This document shows positions 34,987 through 43,747 of a DNA stretch of 54,225 bases, one piece after another. A program made the translations under genes and the position numbers. The notes under the pieces were generated by a model, which saw only the letters and a program-made list of their open reading frames with translations, ran no database searches and had not been told where the DNA came from. This stretch comes from an uncultured Lentisphaeraceae bacterium. Its GTDB lineage: Bacteria; Verrucomicrobiota; Kiritimatiellia; RFP12; DVOR01. Numbering within the stretch: the stretch's first letter is position 1; every line of letters starts with the position of its first letter. The stretch spans positions 1 to 54,225 of the forward strand of contig CASDPK010000014.1 of assembly GCA_949282555.1 (NCBI GenBank), written 5' to 3'.

Positions 34987-35016
34987 GGTGTTGCAGTCGT
35001 AATGTCTCACAACACC
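34987..35016 (-). promoter_or_regulatory. Inverted repeat upstream of coiled-coil gene
   Basis: GGTGTTG and CAACACC, 7-bp arms separated by 16 nt, lie 12-41 nt before the ATG at 34975. This could be a leader hairpin or an operator. Confidence 0.35.
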
Positions 35017-35115
35017 CCGTAGTTTAGCGGAACGGCGACGTGCTTGCAAGCAGGAAGTTCACAAAGGGCGAAACATTGTGCCTCCGTGGATGCGGACGCC
35101 GCGCTCCGCACGGGG

Positions 35116-35955
35116 TCACAGCAACGTATTGTCGATCAAACGGAGGTTCCCTTTGCGGCAGGCAATCAGCATGGCGGAGGCCCCGGGAAGCACTTCCTGA
35201 AGCGGCATAAGCGTTTCAGAATCCACGACATTGACATAGTCCGGCACCCAGCCTGCGGCCGTGGTCTCCGCGCGGGCGGCGGCCTCCAGCGTCGCCGCGG
35301 AACGCTCCCCGGAAGCGACGGCCGCACGGGCGGTGGCCAAGGCGCGGGAAAGCGAGAGGGCCGACGTGCGATCTTCCGGGGTGAGGTAGGCGTTGCGCGA
35401 GGATTTGGCAAGGCCGTCGGCGTCGCGCACGATCGGCGCGCGGACAATCTCGATGGGGAAATTGAGATCGCGCACCATGCGGCGAATCACGGCGACTTGC
35501 TGAAAATCCTTCTGCCCGAAGACGGCGACGTCGGGGCCAACAATGTTGAACAATTTGGCGACGACGGTGCAGACGCCGCGGAAGTGGCCGGGACGCTGCG
35601 CCCCGCAGTAACCCTTGGCGAGCACCGTCTCCTCCACCCATGTGCTGGCATCCGGCGGATACATGTCGGCGGGGCTGGGGAGGAAGACGGCGTCCGCGCC
35701 CTCGCCCTCGCAGAGGGCAAGGTCATCCTGCTCACGGCGGGGATAGGCGTCGTAATCCTCGGAGGGGCCGAACTGCGCGGGATTGACGAAGATGCTGACC
35801 ACGACCACGTCACAGCGGCCGCGGGCTTCGCGGATGAGGGAAAGGTGCCCCTCGTGGAGGCAACCCATCGTGGGCACAAGGCCCACCACACGCCCAAGGC
35901 GCTTCTGTTCACGACTCCAAGCATGGAGTTCGGCGGGGGAGGTGAAAGTTTTCAT
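35116..35955 (-). CDS. panC: Pantothenate synthetase
   Basis: 279 residues, normal length. The ATP-binding PTMGCLHEGHLSLI is at about 28-41, SIFVNPAQFGPSEDYDAYPR follows, and VFGQKDFQQVAVIRRMV and GLAKSSRNAYLTPEDR (KSSRN is the KMSKS-like loop) complete the active site. It joins pantoate and beta-alanine, using ATP, to make pantothenate. It follows metG by 30 nt on the same strand. panB and panD are not in the window. Confidence 0.95.
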   Translation of the reverse strand: MKTFTSPAELHAWSREQKRLGRVVGLVPTMGCLHEGHLSLIREARGRCDVVVVSIFVNPAQFGPSEDYDAYPRREQDDLALCEGEGADAVFLPSPADMYPPDASTWVEETVLAKGYCGAQRPGHFRGVCTVVAKLFNIVGPDVAVFGQKDFQQVAVIRRMVRDLNFPIEIVRAPIVRDADGLAKSSRNAYLTPEDRTSALSLSRALATARAAVASGERSAATLEAAARAETTAAGWVPDYVNVVDSETLMPLQEVLPGASAMLIACRKGNLRLIDNTLL

Positions 35956-35985
35956 GACAGTTCAACCATTGGGAGGGAGGAGCCC

Positions 35986-38049
35986 TCAGTGCAGGCGTGC
36001 ACCGGGGGCGGTCGGGGTCAGCGGCTGCATCACGCGGAAGGAGCCGTCGGGATCGGTGCTGGCGACGACCATGCCCTCGGAAACGCCGAAGCGCATCTTG
36101 CGGGGGGCGAGGTTGGCGACCATCACGACCTGTTGGCCGACCAGCGCTTCCGGCGCGTAACTCTTGCGGATGCCCGCAAAGACGGTGCGAGGGCGGGCCT
36201 CGCCGACGTCGAGCGTCAGGCGCAGGAGTTTGTCGGAGCCTTCAACGGCCTCGGCGGCCAACACGGAAGCGACGCGGAGATCGACTTTCGCGAAGTCCTC
36301 AATGCCGATCGTCTCGGCGAGAGGCTCCGGGAATGCGACCTCGGCGGGCTTGGTGGCAAGCTGGCGGATGCCTTTCTTGATGTCCTTCTCGGCAAGCGTC
36401 TTGGAGGCCGTCTTGAGGCTCTCCTTGGAGGCCTCGACCATGGCCTCGACGGCCTTGGGGTCGATGCGGGCGGCCAGATGCTCATAGGCGCCAATGGGCG
36501 TGCCTTCCACGTCGCGGGCCGCGTCGGCGAAGGCGTAGGGAGCCTCCCCGAAGAGGGTCTCGACCTTCGCGGCGTAGACGGGGAGCACGGGCTTGAGGAC
36601 AATGGCCATGAGGCGGAAGAGATTGAGCGTGCCGGTGAGGACGGCGCGGGTGGCCTCGACATCCTCCTTGACGAGTTTCCAGGGCATCTTGGCGTCGAAG
36701 AGCTGGTTGGCCCGGTCGGCCCATTCGCGCACGATCACCATGGCGCGGCAGAAGTCACGGCGCTCGTAGGCCTCCAAGACCTCGGACAACTGGGCGCGGC
36801 ATTCCGTGAGCAGGGCACGGCTCTCGGCATCCATCGCGCCGAGGCGTCCGCCACAACTCTTATTGATCATCTGCGCGCCGCGGGAGGCCAGGTTGGTGAT
36901 CTTGCCGACGAGGTCGGAATTGACGCGCCCCACGAAGTCCTGAAGGTTCAGATCCATGTCGTCCACGGAACCATTGAGCTTACAAGCGTAATAGAAGCGG
37001 AGGGACTGGGCGGGGAGATGCTTCAGGTAGGTGGCGGCGGAGATGAAGGTGCCCTTGCTCTTGCTCATCTTCTCGCCATTGACCTGCAAGAAGCCATGGA
37101 CGAAGACTTGCGTGGGCGTGCGCCAGCCGGCATTTTCCAGGAGCGCGGGCCAGAAGAGGCAGTGGAAGCGGACGATGTCCTTGCCGATGAAGTGGTAAAT
37201 CTCGGCCTTGGGGTCTTGCCACCAATCCTGGAGGGTCTGCCCCCTGGCCTTGGCCCAACGTTCCAGCGTGGCCATGTAGCCAACGGGCGCATCGAGCCAC
37301 ACATAGAAGAACTTGTCCTTCTCTCCGGGAATGGCGAAGCCGAAATAGGGCTTGTCGCGGGAGATGTTCCAGCCGCGCAACGGCTCATTGAACCATTCGA
37401 GGAGTTTGCCGGCGGTGGCGGCGTCGGTATGCGCCGACAACCACTCGCGGAGGAACGCGCGGAAGGGCTCAAGCTCGAAGAAGAGTTGCTCGCTCTGGCG
37501 CATGGAGGGCTTGCCGCCGCAGACGGCGCAGTAGGGCTCCAGCAATTCGCCGGCGTTGTAGGTGGCGTTGCAGACTTCACATCCGTCGCCATATTGATCC
37601 TTCGCGCCGCACTTCGGGCAGGTGCCCTTCACGAAGCGCCCGGGCAGGAACATGCCGCACGAATCGCAGTAGAGCTGATCCACCGAACGGCGGGAGATGA
37701 GCCCCTTCTCCTTCAGTTTCAGGTAGATGCTTTCCGAAAGGGCGCGGTTCTCGTCGCAATTCGTCGAACCGTAGAGGTCAAACCCCATCTCGAAGGCGTC
37801 AAACTCCCGCACGCGGGCCCGATAGGAGCGATTGATGAGGGCTTCCGGGGTGATGCCCTCCTTGCGCGCCCGGATCATGATGGGCGTGCCGTGGGTGTCG
37901 TCCGCGCACACATACACGCAGTCGTTCCCCATCATTCGCTGATAGCGCACCCAGAAGTCGGTCTGGAGGTATTCCACAAGGTGGCCCAGGTGCAACGCTC
38001 CGTTGGCATAAGGCAGCGCGCTCGTCACAATGATCTTCCGCTTGTCCAT
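35986..38049 (-). CDS. metG: Methionyl-tRNA synthetase with C-terminal tRNA-binding domain
   Basis: 687 residues. The class I signatures are YANGALHLGHLVEYLQTD (about 14-31) and EKMSKSKGTF. Four Cys pairs (CDSCG, CPKCG, CEVCN, CAVCG, about 145-195) form the two-zinc-knuckle type. The anticodon-binding helical domain spans about 400-540. The C-terminal 110 residues (FAKVDLRVASVLAAEAVEGSDKL...) form an EMAP/Trbp111-like OB-fold that improves tRNA binding and dimerisation. It lies between an oxidoreductase gene 27 nt upstream and panC downstream, probably one transcript. Confidence 0.96.
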   Translation of the reverse strand: MDKRKIIVTSALPYANGALHLGHLVEYLQTDFWVRYQRMMGNDCVYVCADDTHGTPIMIRARKEGITPEALINRSYRARVREFDAFEMGFDLYGSTNCDENRALSESIYLKLKEKGLISRRSVDQLYCDSCGMFLPGRFVKGTCPKCGAKDQYGDGCEVCNATYNAGELLEPYCAVCGGKPSMRQSEQLFFELEPFRAFLREWLSAHTDAATAGKLLEWFNEPLRGWNISRDKPYFGFAIPGEKDKFFYVWLDAPVGYMATLERWAKARGQTLQDWWQDPKAEIYHFIGKDIVRFHCLFWPALLENAGWRTPTQVFVHGFLQVNGEKMSKSKGTFISAATYLKHLPAQSLRFYYACKLNGSVDDMDLNLQDFVGRVNSDLVGKITNLASRGAQMINKSCGGRLGAMDAESRALLTECRAQLSEVLEAYERRDFCRAMVIVREWADRANQLFDAKMPWKLVKEDVEATRAVLTGTLNLFRLMAIVLKPVLPVYAAKVETLFGEAPYAFADAARDVEGTPIGAYEHLAARIDPKAVEAMVEASKESLKTASKTLAEKDIKKGIRQLATKPAEVAFPEPLAETIGIEDFAKVDLRVASVLAAEAVEGSDKLLRLTLDVGEARPRTVFAGIRKSYAPEALVGQQVVMVANLAPRKMRFGVSEGMVVASTDPDGSFRVMQPLTPTAPGARLH

Positions 38050-38076
38050 GTCACTCCTTCCGTCTTTGGCGGCGAC

Positions 38077-39321
38077 TCAATCCGCCAGCATCAGTGCGCC
38101 GTTCGCCCGGCGGCTGGCCTCGGCGGCGAAGGCAATGCGATGGCTCTCCAGCGAGACGTCGAAGACCTCGCGGTAATCCGCGGGATCGCACTCCGTCAGC
38201 TGCCGCACCAATTCATCCATCAAGCCGAAGTCGCCCCCGCCATGACCCGAGCCCTGCGGGGCGCCGGCCTCCAGCACGCTGTCCCACAGCTCGGTGGTGC
38301 GGGTGTCGAAATGATGGATTTTCAGTGTGCGGCCATCGCCCACGATTTCCCCGCGCGTGCCGAAGATCTTGGTCTCCCGCCCGCCGGAGTAGGTAAAGCT
38401 CTCCATCTGATGCGCCACCGTCACGCCGCCCTCGAAGCGCAGATTCACCACCTGGTGATCCACCGCGTCGTTGTCGCAGGCGTAAACGCATCTGCCGTAA
38501 GGGCCTTCGCGCAACATCTTCAGCATCGCCGCGTCGCTCTTGTCCACAAAAGGATAGCGATAATCCTGACGCTCCAAATAAATCTTCCGCGCGGAGAACG
38601 CGCACGCCCGCTCGACCGTCGCCGGGCACTCCAAGCAACGCGCCGCCGCCCCCTCGGGCCGATGCGCCGCGTTGAAAAGGAACGTGTTGCCGAAGCTCGA
38701 AACGCCCGTGCAACGCTTGCCCAGCCACCAAACGAACTGGTCGAAGTCATGGCAGCACTTCTGCAAAATCATCGGCGAGGAACGCTCCGTGTTGCCCCAG
38801 TTGCCCCGGCAGAAACTGTGCGCCGCGTGCATGTAGGCCACCTTCTCCAGGTGCTGAATGCTCACCACATCGCCGATCGCCTTTGCCGCGATGAGTTCGC
38901 GCAGTTTGCGGAAATAGACCGTGTAGCGCAACACGTGCCCCAAAATCACCAAACGGTCGCCCTTCTCGTGCACCTTCGCCGCCAAACGCTCACACTCGGC
39001 CCACGAACGCCCCATCGGCTTTTCCAACAACAGGTGATAACCCGCGTCCAAGCAGGCGATCGCCGGCTCCACATGCAACGCATCGGGCATCGTCACCGCC
39101 ATCACGTCGCACTCCGGCCGCGCGGCCACGGCCTCCGTCCAATCCCCCCAAACGGCCTCCGGCCCCAACCCATGCGCCTGCGCCACCGCGCCCGACGCCG
39201 CCGGGTTGATGTCCGCCACGCCGACCACTTTCACCTCGTCCGGATAGGCTTTGGCATAAGCGGCATATGTCCTGCCGCGGTCACCCGCGCCCAAAATCAC
39301 CATGCGAATCGGCAGCTGCAT
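38077..39321 (-). CDS. Gfo/Idh/MocA family oxidoreductase
   Basis: 414 residues from the ATG at 39321, chosen for the GCGAGAGG upstream and because the Rossmann fold starts there; the longer in-frame opening upstream looks untranslated. RMVILGAGDRGRTYAAYAKAYPDEV (about 6-30) is the NAD(P)-binding fingerprint, and LLLEKPMGRSWAECERL carries the family EKP motif. A Cys-rich insert (CLECPATVERACAF, about 228-241) and SFTYSGGRETKIFGTRGEI lie in the substrate domain. It probably oxidises a sugar or inositol derivative. A TATACT (39355-39360, minus) preceded by TGTGC is the likely -10. Confidence 0.9.
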   Translation of the reverse strand: MQLPIRMVILGAGDRGRTYAAYAKAYPDEVKVVGVADINPAASGAVAQAHGLGPEAVWGDWTEAVAARPECDVMAVTMPDALHVEPAIACLDAGYHLLLEKPMGRSWAECERLAAKVHEKGDRLVILGHVLRYTVYFRKLRELIAAKAIGDVVSIQHLEKVAYMHAAHSFCRGNWGNTERSSPMILQKCCHDFDQFVWWLGKRCTGVSSFGNTFLFNAAHRPEGAAARCLECPATVERACAFSARKIYLERQDYRYPFVDKSDAAMLKMLREGPYGRCVYACDNDAVDHQVVNLRFEGGVTVAHQMESFTYSGGRETKIFGTRGEIVGDGRTLKIHHFDTRTTELWDSVLEAGAPQGSGHGGGDFGLMDELVRQLTECDPADYREVFDVSLESHRIAFAAEASRRANGALMLAD

Positions 39322-39354
39322 CCTCTCGCCTCCATTGACGTCCAAGAAACTCCC

Positions 39355-39365
39355 AGTATAGCACA
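39355..39365 (-). promoter_or_regulatory. Extended -10 TGTGC-TATACT of oxidoreductase operon
   Basis: It lies 33 nt before the ATG at 39321, leaving room for a leader of about 25 nt with the Shine-Dalgarno GAGAGG. It is divergent from the sRNA promoter at 39434. Confidence 0.55.
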
Positions 39366-39417
39366 CCCAGCCCATCCCGCTTCTTGAAACCTTGCACAAC
39401 TTGCCCATGTTTTCCAC

Positions 39418-39462
39418 GTACAAAAAAAAAGTCTTGCACACCAGAGAGGCGGATGCTATAAT
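39418..39462 (+). promoter_or_regulatory. Strong promoter with A-tract for a short RNA
   Basis: TTGCAC (39434-39439), 17 nt, TATAAT (39457-39462), preceded by GGATGC. An A9 run directly upstream of the -35 could act as an UP element. No protein-coding gene follows on this strand before the terminator at 39509-39548. Confidence 0.7.
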
Positions 39463-39468
39463 AGCGCC

Positions 39469-39548
39469 GTTTTCAGACATTCTCCTACACACAGACACAC
39501 AACCCCACCCCTCCACGGACATTGTCCGGGAGGGTTTTAAGTTTTTTT
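39469..39548 (+). ncRNA. Predicted small RNA of about 80 nt
   Basis: It is bounded by the promoter at 39434-39462 and an intrinsic terminator whose stem is CCCTCC-(A)-CGGA / TCCG-GGAGGG (39509-39534) with T-rich tail 39535-39548. The transcript has no ATG or GTG. Its 5' half is a CA-rich unstructured stretch that includes CTCCT (39482-39486), and CCCTCC occurs in the terminator stem; both could pair with Shine-Dalgarno sequences. It does not match 6S, tmRNA or RNase P by size. The class is unknown. Confidence 0.55.
39509..39548 (+). terminator. Terminator of the predicted small RNA
   Basis: A 10-bp stem with a single bulged A and loop CATTG is followed by TTTTAAGTTTTTTT. Confidence 0.8.
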
Positions 39549-39572
39549 GGGGGCTTTGATCACGCCTACGGA

Positions 39573-39603
39573 AAGAAAAGCGGCAGGGGTTGCGCCCCTG
39601 CCG
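39573..39603 (-). terminator. Terminator of AsmA-like gene
   Basis: CGGCAGGGG (39581-39589) pairs with CCCCTGCCG (39595-39603). The minus strand continues CTTTTCTTTCC. Confidence 0.75.
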
Positions 39604-39634
39604 AAATCAGCCGAAGAAGGCTTCACACCCTCAA

Positions 39635-40648
39635 TCAGTCTTTCTTCTTGTCCTTCTTGAAGAGCCCCTTCAGTCCCTCAAGGGTTTCTTTTGCGTCGCC
39701 CTTCACATCCTTGAGGCTTTCCGAAAGGCCATCGCCCACATCCTTGAGGCTTCCGGCGGCATCTTTGAGCCCCTCCACGCCCTTGGCGATGCCCTCGGCG
39801 GAGAGGTCGGCGCCTTCGCCCACAAGGCCTTCGACCGCGGAGGCGCCCTTGCCCAACGCCTCGCCGGCGGCGGAGGCGCCTTCCTTCAGGACGTTGGCCC
39901 CTTCGCCAAGCGCTTCGGTGGCGGCGCCCAAGCCCTTGCCGAAGGCACGAATGGACTTGTAGACGGGTTCAAGGAGCGTCTCGACGCGCGCCTTGAGCGT
40001 CTCGTTGTCCACGTCATGCAACGTGAGCGCAGGCAACGGGATCGGCACGGGAACATATTTGCGCACCGTCACCACATTGTCGGAGAAGTTCAGATAACCC
40101 ACGCGGAAGCGAAGCTCCTTCTTGCCTTCCCCGGCGGGGGCCTCCCCGTCCTTCTTCTCCTCTGCGGGAGGCTCCTGCCCGACAACCGCCGGCGTCTCCG
40201 CCTTGCCGCCGGTCACGCCCATCTGGGCCAGCAACGCATCCACGTTGGTCGTCTCGAAATCGAAGGCATACAGCGCGCGAATCCCCTCCACGCGGAGCGT
40301 GTCGACCACGTATTCCTTGGCAAGGAGGCTGCGCACGCCCACATCCAGCTCCAGGCGGCCCACGCGCACCAGCGGCTCGTCACGATACAACTTCGGCTTG
40401 GCATCCGAGAAGGCTTTCGGATTCTCGACCTGAAGCCCCTCAATGAGCACATAGCCCCCCAGCGGAAGGATCACGCAGCGCTCAACCTTCAAATCCAGCC
40501 CAAACATCTTCGCCACCGATGGGCCGACATAGCGCACCGTCGGGCCAAGGCCGCCCGCCAGCACGAACACCAACAGCGCCAAAATCACCCAAAACAGCAC
40601 CCAGAGGGTTCTGCGCAGGACACGGAACGTCTTTCGTACAAAACTCAT
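39635..40648 (-). CDS. AsmA-like membrane-anchored protein with LEA-like helical tail
   Basis: 337 residues. One N-terminal membrane segment (TLWVLFWVILALLVFVLAGGL) is followed by about 170 residues resembling the AsmA/DUF748 beta-groove fold, which handles lipids between membranes: GGYVLIEGLQVENPKAFSDAK, VGRLELDVGVRSLLAKEYVVDTLRVEG. From about 225 the protein changes to a low-complexity amphipathic stretch with an approximate 11-residue rhythm (GAATEALGEGANVLKEG, SAAGEALGKGASAVEG, GAAKETLEGLKG-like units), ending KKDKKKD. Such repeats resemble late-embryogenesis-abundant or apolipoprotein-type helices. The ATG at 40648 has AAAGGAGCC upstream. It is a single gene with its own promoter and terminator. 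Confidence 0.75.
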   Translation of the reverse strand: MSFVRKTFRVLRRTLWVLFWVILALLVFVLAGGLGPTVRYVGPSVAKMFGLDLKVERCVILPLGGYVLIEGLQVENPKAFSDAKPKLYRDEPLVRVGRLELDVGVRSLLAKEYVVDTLRVEGIRALYAFDFETTNVDALLAQMGVTGGKAETPAVVGQEPPAEEKKDGEAPAGEGKKELRFRVGYLNFSDNVVTVRKYVPVPIPLPALTLHDVDNETLKARVETLLEPVYKSIRAFGKGLGAATEALGEGANVLKEGASAAGEALGKGASAVEGLVGEGADLSAEGIAKGVEGLKDAAGSLKDVGDGLSESLKDVKGDAKETLEGLKGLFKKDKKKD

Positions 40649-40678
40649 GGCTTGGCTCCTTTCGGCATATCCGCGACC

Positions 40679-40689
40679 ATTATAGCAGA
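40679..40689 (-). promoter_or_regulatory. Extended -10 TTCTGC-TATAAT of AsmA-like gene
   Basis: TATAAT (40684-40679 minus) lies 30 nt before the ATG. The leader carries a clear Shine-Dalgarno, in contrast to the leaderless group. Confidence 0.6.
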
Positions 40690-40728
40690 AGGCTTAACCA
40701 AAATTGCCGCCATCCACGCTACGTCGGG

Positions 40729-41655
40729 TCACAGTGCGCTCAACAGCAACTGCGAGGGTGCCAACGGATGAAGGGTGCCCCCCTGCGCAGGCGGCATCAA
40801 CGCCAAATCGCCAGGCAACAGCGTGATCGGATGCGGCCCCGCGTGCTCCAACGTCGCCTTGCCCGAAGCGCAGAAAAGCGCCATGAAGCTTTGCTCCGTG
40901 GTATGCAGGAAACGCTCCCGCGTCAGCGACAGCGTCGCGAAGGTGAAATCAGGCGTCGTGAGGCGCGGCAACAAATCGCGGCGCGGGGATTCCGGCGCCT
41001 GGGAACGCCCAACGGCACGCTCCGGACGCAACGCGCGGCGGGCCTGTTCGGGATGGAGCTCCCGTCCGCGCCCCCAGTCGCTGATGCGATAAGTGGTGTC
41101 GCTGGGTTGCTGCACCTCATAGATCAGATTCCCCGGGCCGATGGCGTGCGCCACCCCGGGAAGGATGTCGAAGACATCCCCCTCCGCCGTCGGCCAGCGC
41201 ACCAAATCCTCCTCCCGCAACGCGGAAGGATCGGCGCCCGGCCGCACCCCCGCCCAAAGATGCGCCCCCGCCTGAGCGCGGAGCACATACCACATCTCAT
41301 GCTTCGGCCGGCCGCCGAGGGCCGCCGCCGTCTCGGCATCGGGATGCACCTGCACGGAGAGGCGATCATGCGCATCCAAAATCTTGATCAGAAGCGGGAA
41401 GGTCTCCGGGTCGGGGGCCTTGGTGCCGACGAGCTCCGGGCCAAAGGTCCGCGTCAGCACGTCCAATCCCAACCCCTCAAAGGGGCCGTTGGTGACGATG
41501 GAGGCGCTCCCCTCCAAGCCCGAAAGCTCCCAACTCTCGGCACACCGCCGGGGCACGTTCGCCCGATTGTAGCAGTGCGCGATGGTTTCCCCTCCCCACA
41601 CGTAATCGCGGTAGAGGGGGTGAAAGGTCAGCGGATAAAGCGGATGCGTTTTCAT
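40729..41655 (-). CDS. manA: Mannose-6-phosphate isomerase, type I class
   Basis: 308 residues from the ATG at 41655; longer in-frame starts lie inside dxr and are unlikely. FHPLYRDYVWGGETIA opens the cupin fold. LIKILDAHDRLSVQVHPDAETAAALGG (about 86-112) supplies the Zn ligands Gln and His, KHEMWYVL the Glu, and DILPGVAHAIGPGNLIYEVQQPSDTTYRISDWGR the final His and the catalytic Arg. Interconversion of mannose-6-P and fructose-6-P is expected. It is 37 nt downstream of dxr and is probably the last gene of the cdsA-dxr-manA operon. Confidence 0.9.
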   Translation of the reverse strand: MKTHPLYPLTFHPLYRDYVWGGETIAHCYNRANVPRRCAESWELSGLEGSASIVTNGPFEGLGLDVLTRTFGPELVGTKAPDPETFPLLIKILDAHDRLSVQVHPDAETAAALGGRPKHEMWYVLRAQAGAHLWAGVRPGADPSALREEDLVRWPTAEGDVFDILPGVAHAIGPGNLIYEVQQPSDTTYRISDWGRGRELHPEQARRALRPERAVGRSQAPESPRRDLLPRLTTPDFTFATLSLTRERFLHTTEQSFMALFCASGKATLEHAGPHPITLLPGDLALMPPAQGGTLHPLAPSQLLLSAL

Positions 41656-41692
41656 GGCTCTGACAATTTCGGAAAGAAAATCGAACGGCGGC

Positions 41693-42823
41693 TCACGCCC
41701 CAACGGCCGCCTCGGCCCGGCGGACAATTTCATCGAAGGGCGCCGCCCCTTGCTCAAGGCACGTCTCAATGACGCCGGCAATGCGGTCGGCCGAAATGCG
41801 CCCCGCCAAAAAGGCCTTCACGGCCACCTCATTGGCGAGCGTCAGCACAGGGTGCGTCCAATCCCCCTGCGGGAGCGCCTCGAAGACCAACCGCAGACAC
41901 GGGAAGCGGTCGAGGTCGGGCTCGGCGAACTCCAGCCCCTGCATCTGCGCCAACGACATCGGCTCCACGGGGGCATGGGCCGCGCGGTCGGGCCACGTGA
42001 GGGCATATTGAATGGGCAGGGCCATGTCCGGCTGGGCCAGCTGGGCCATCAGCGCGCCGTCCCGAAAGCGGACGAAGGAGTGGACGATGCTCTGCGGATG
42101 CACCCACACCCGCAATTGATCGGGCCGGAGGGCGAACAGGTGCAACGCCTCAATCATCTCCAAGCCCTTGTTCATCATCGTGGCGGAATCGATCGTCACC
42201 TTGGGCCCCATCGACCAGCGCGGATGGTTCAGGGCCTCGGCCGCCGTCACCTTGGCCCAGTCAATCGCCTTCCGCCGGAAGAAAGGCCCCCCGCTGGCGG
42301 TGAGGATCACCTCGGCCACGCGCTCCTCCGCCTTCGGCTCCGCCCCCATGCGCACGCACGCCGGCTGCGACGCCGTGCTCTGGAGGCACTGGAAAATCGC
42401 CGAATGCTCGGAATCCAACGGCAAAAGGCGCACCCCCCGCTCCGCCCGTCGGCGCATCACCTCCGTGCCGGCCATCACCAACACCTCCTTGGTGGCGAGG
42501 GCCACATCGTGCCCGGCGTCGATGGCCGCCAACGTGGGCGCATAGCCCGCCATCCCGGCAATGGCCATCACCGTGAGATCCGCCTCCGGGAGCGCGGCCA
42601 AAGCGCGCAGTGCCTCCTCGCCATGGGGAATCCCCTCCGCGTTCGGCGCGGCCAAGGCAAGGTGGCGCACGCCAAAGCGCTCCGCCAGAGCCTTCAGCCC
42701 CCGCGCGTCGCGTCCCGCGGCCAACCCCACCACCTCAAAACGGTCAGGGTGAGCCGCCGCCACCCGCAACGTGCTCGCGCCGATGGACCCCGTGGCCCCA
42801 AGCAGAACAATCCGTTTGCGCAT
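41693..42823 (-). CDS. dxr: 1-deoxy-D-xylulose 5-phosphate reductoisomerase
   Basis: 376 residues. The NADPH site is RIVLLGATGSIGASTLRVAA (about 4-23). LATKEVLVMAG, LLPLDSEHSAIFQCLQ (metal and substrate ligands), LTASGGPFFRRK and ATMMNKGLEMIEALHLF are the standard motifs, and the C-terminal helical domain is complete. The committed step of the MEP isoprenoid pathway is therefore present. It starts 3 nt after the cdsA stop codon, the common cdsA-dxr pairing. Confidence 0.96.
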   Translation of the reverse strand: MRKRIVLLGATGSIGASTLRVAAAHPDRFEVVGLAAGRDARGLKALAERFGVRHLALAAPNAEGIPHGEEALRALAALPEADLTVMAIAGMAGYAPTLAAIDAGHDVALATKEVLVMAGTEVMRRRAERGVRLLPLDSEHSAIFQCLQSTASQPACVRMGAEPKAEERVAEVILTASGGPFFRRKAIDWAKVTAAEALNHPRWSMGPKVTIDSATMMNKGLEMIEALHLFALRPDQLRVWVHPQSIVHSFVRFRDGALMAQLAQPDMALPIQYALTWPDRAAHAPVEPMSLAQMQGLEFAEPDLDRFPCLRLVFEALPQGDWTHPVLTLANEVAVKAFLAGRISADRIAGVIETCLEQGAAPFDEIVRRAEAAVGA

Positions 42824-42826
42824 GGC

Positions 42827-43711
42827 TCAGAAAGTATTCCCGGAGAGCAATTGCATGAAAAGATAAACGGCTGGCACAAAGATAATGCTATCGAATGTAT
42901 CGAAGAAGCCCCCCATCGCCGGGAAGAGCGCCGAGGAATCCTTCACCCCGCACTGCCGCTTGAAGAGCGACTCCAGCAAATCCCCCAAAATCCCGACGGT
43001 CACCACCACCACCATCGTCACGAAGAACCACACCATGGCCGCGCAAGAATCCGTCGTCTCCCGAATCAAACGCAGAAACGCCGCCTCAGGGAAAAGGTGC
43101 GCGCACGCCACCGTGACACCGGCCGCCACCAACGCGAAGGCATAGCCCCCAACCGTCCCCTCCCAGCTCTTGCCGGGCGACAACCGCGGGCACATCTTAT
43201 GCCGCCCGAAAGCCGACCCGATGAAATAGCCGCCCGTGTCGCACAGCTTCGTCACCAACACCAAGAAGAACGCCAAAAAGACCCCCGCCGACCCAAACGG
43301 CACCGCGATATCCAAGAGAAACGACAACATGAAAGGAATATACAGGAAACTCACCACCGTCAGCGCCGCCGTCTCCATCGGCTTCGCGATCCGCGCATCC
43401 AGCAACACCCGGAAAAAGAGCGCCGCCGCAATCGCCGCCAGCAGGTACGGACGCGCCGCGAGCAACTGCCCCTCCACGATGGTTGCGGTGCACACGTAAA
43501 CGAACCCAAACCACACCGCCGTCGCCGCCGCCAGCGAACCGAAGGGCAACGCATAACCCGCCTTCTTCAGCATGGCGCACAATTCATAGAGGCAAACCCC
43601 CGCCGACAGCGTCACCAACACCGCCAACGCCCAAATCGGCAACGCAAAAATCGCCAGCAGCCACACCGCCGCCACGCTCAAACCACAAATCACGCGCTGT
43701 TTCGACGCCAT
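42827..43711 (-). CDS. cdsA: Phosphatidate cytidylyltransferase
   Basis: 294 residues from the ATG at 43711 (ACAGGAG upstream). It has about eight membrane segments. The C-terminal signature appears as LLESLFKRQCGVKDSSALFPAMGGFFDTFDS. Compared with the usual S-x-x-K-R-x4-K-D-x-x-x-x-x-P-G-H-G-G-x-x-D-R-x-D pattern, the GHGG His is Met (AMGG) and the DR is DT, while K, KD and the final D are kept. It makes CDP-diacylglycerol for phospholipid synthesis in the inner membrane. It is the first gene of the cdsA-dxr-manA operon. Confidence 0.92.
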   Translation of the reverse strand: MASKQRVICGLSVAAVWLLAIFALPIWALAVLVTLSAGVCLYELCAMLKKAGYALPFGSLAAATAVWFGFVYVCTATIVEGQLLAARPYLLAAIAAALFFRVLLDARIAKPMETAALTVVSFLYIPFMLSFLLDIAVPFGSAGVFLAFFLVLVTKLCDTGGYFIGSAFGRHKMCPRLSPGKSWEGTVGGYAFALVAAGVTVACAHLFPEAAFLRLIRETTDSCAAMVWFFVTMVVVVTVGILGDLLESLFKRQCGVKDSSALFPAMGGFFDTFDSIIFVPAVYLFMQLLSGNTF

Positions 43712-43741
43712 AACACGCACTCCTGTAAGGGGGTTTCTTTC

Positions 43742-43747
43742 ATTATA
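43742..43747 (-). promoter_or_regulatory. -10 TATAAT of cdsA-dxr-manA operon
   Basis: TATAAT on the minus strand lies 30 nt before the cdsA ATG; the leader includes the Shine-Dalgarno AGGAG. Confidence 0.55.

Noticed and set aside
35044..39387. Plus-strand open frame of over 1400 codons across panC, metG and the oxidoreductase
   Set aside because: It spans three well-identified genes on the other strand and has no domain; it is a GC-driven shadow.
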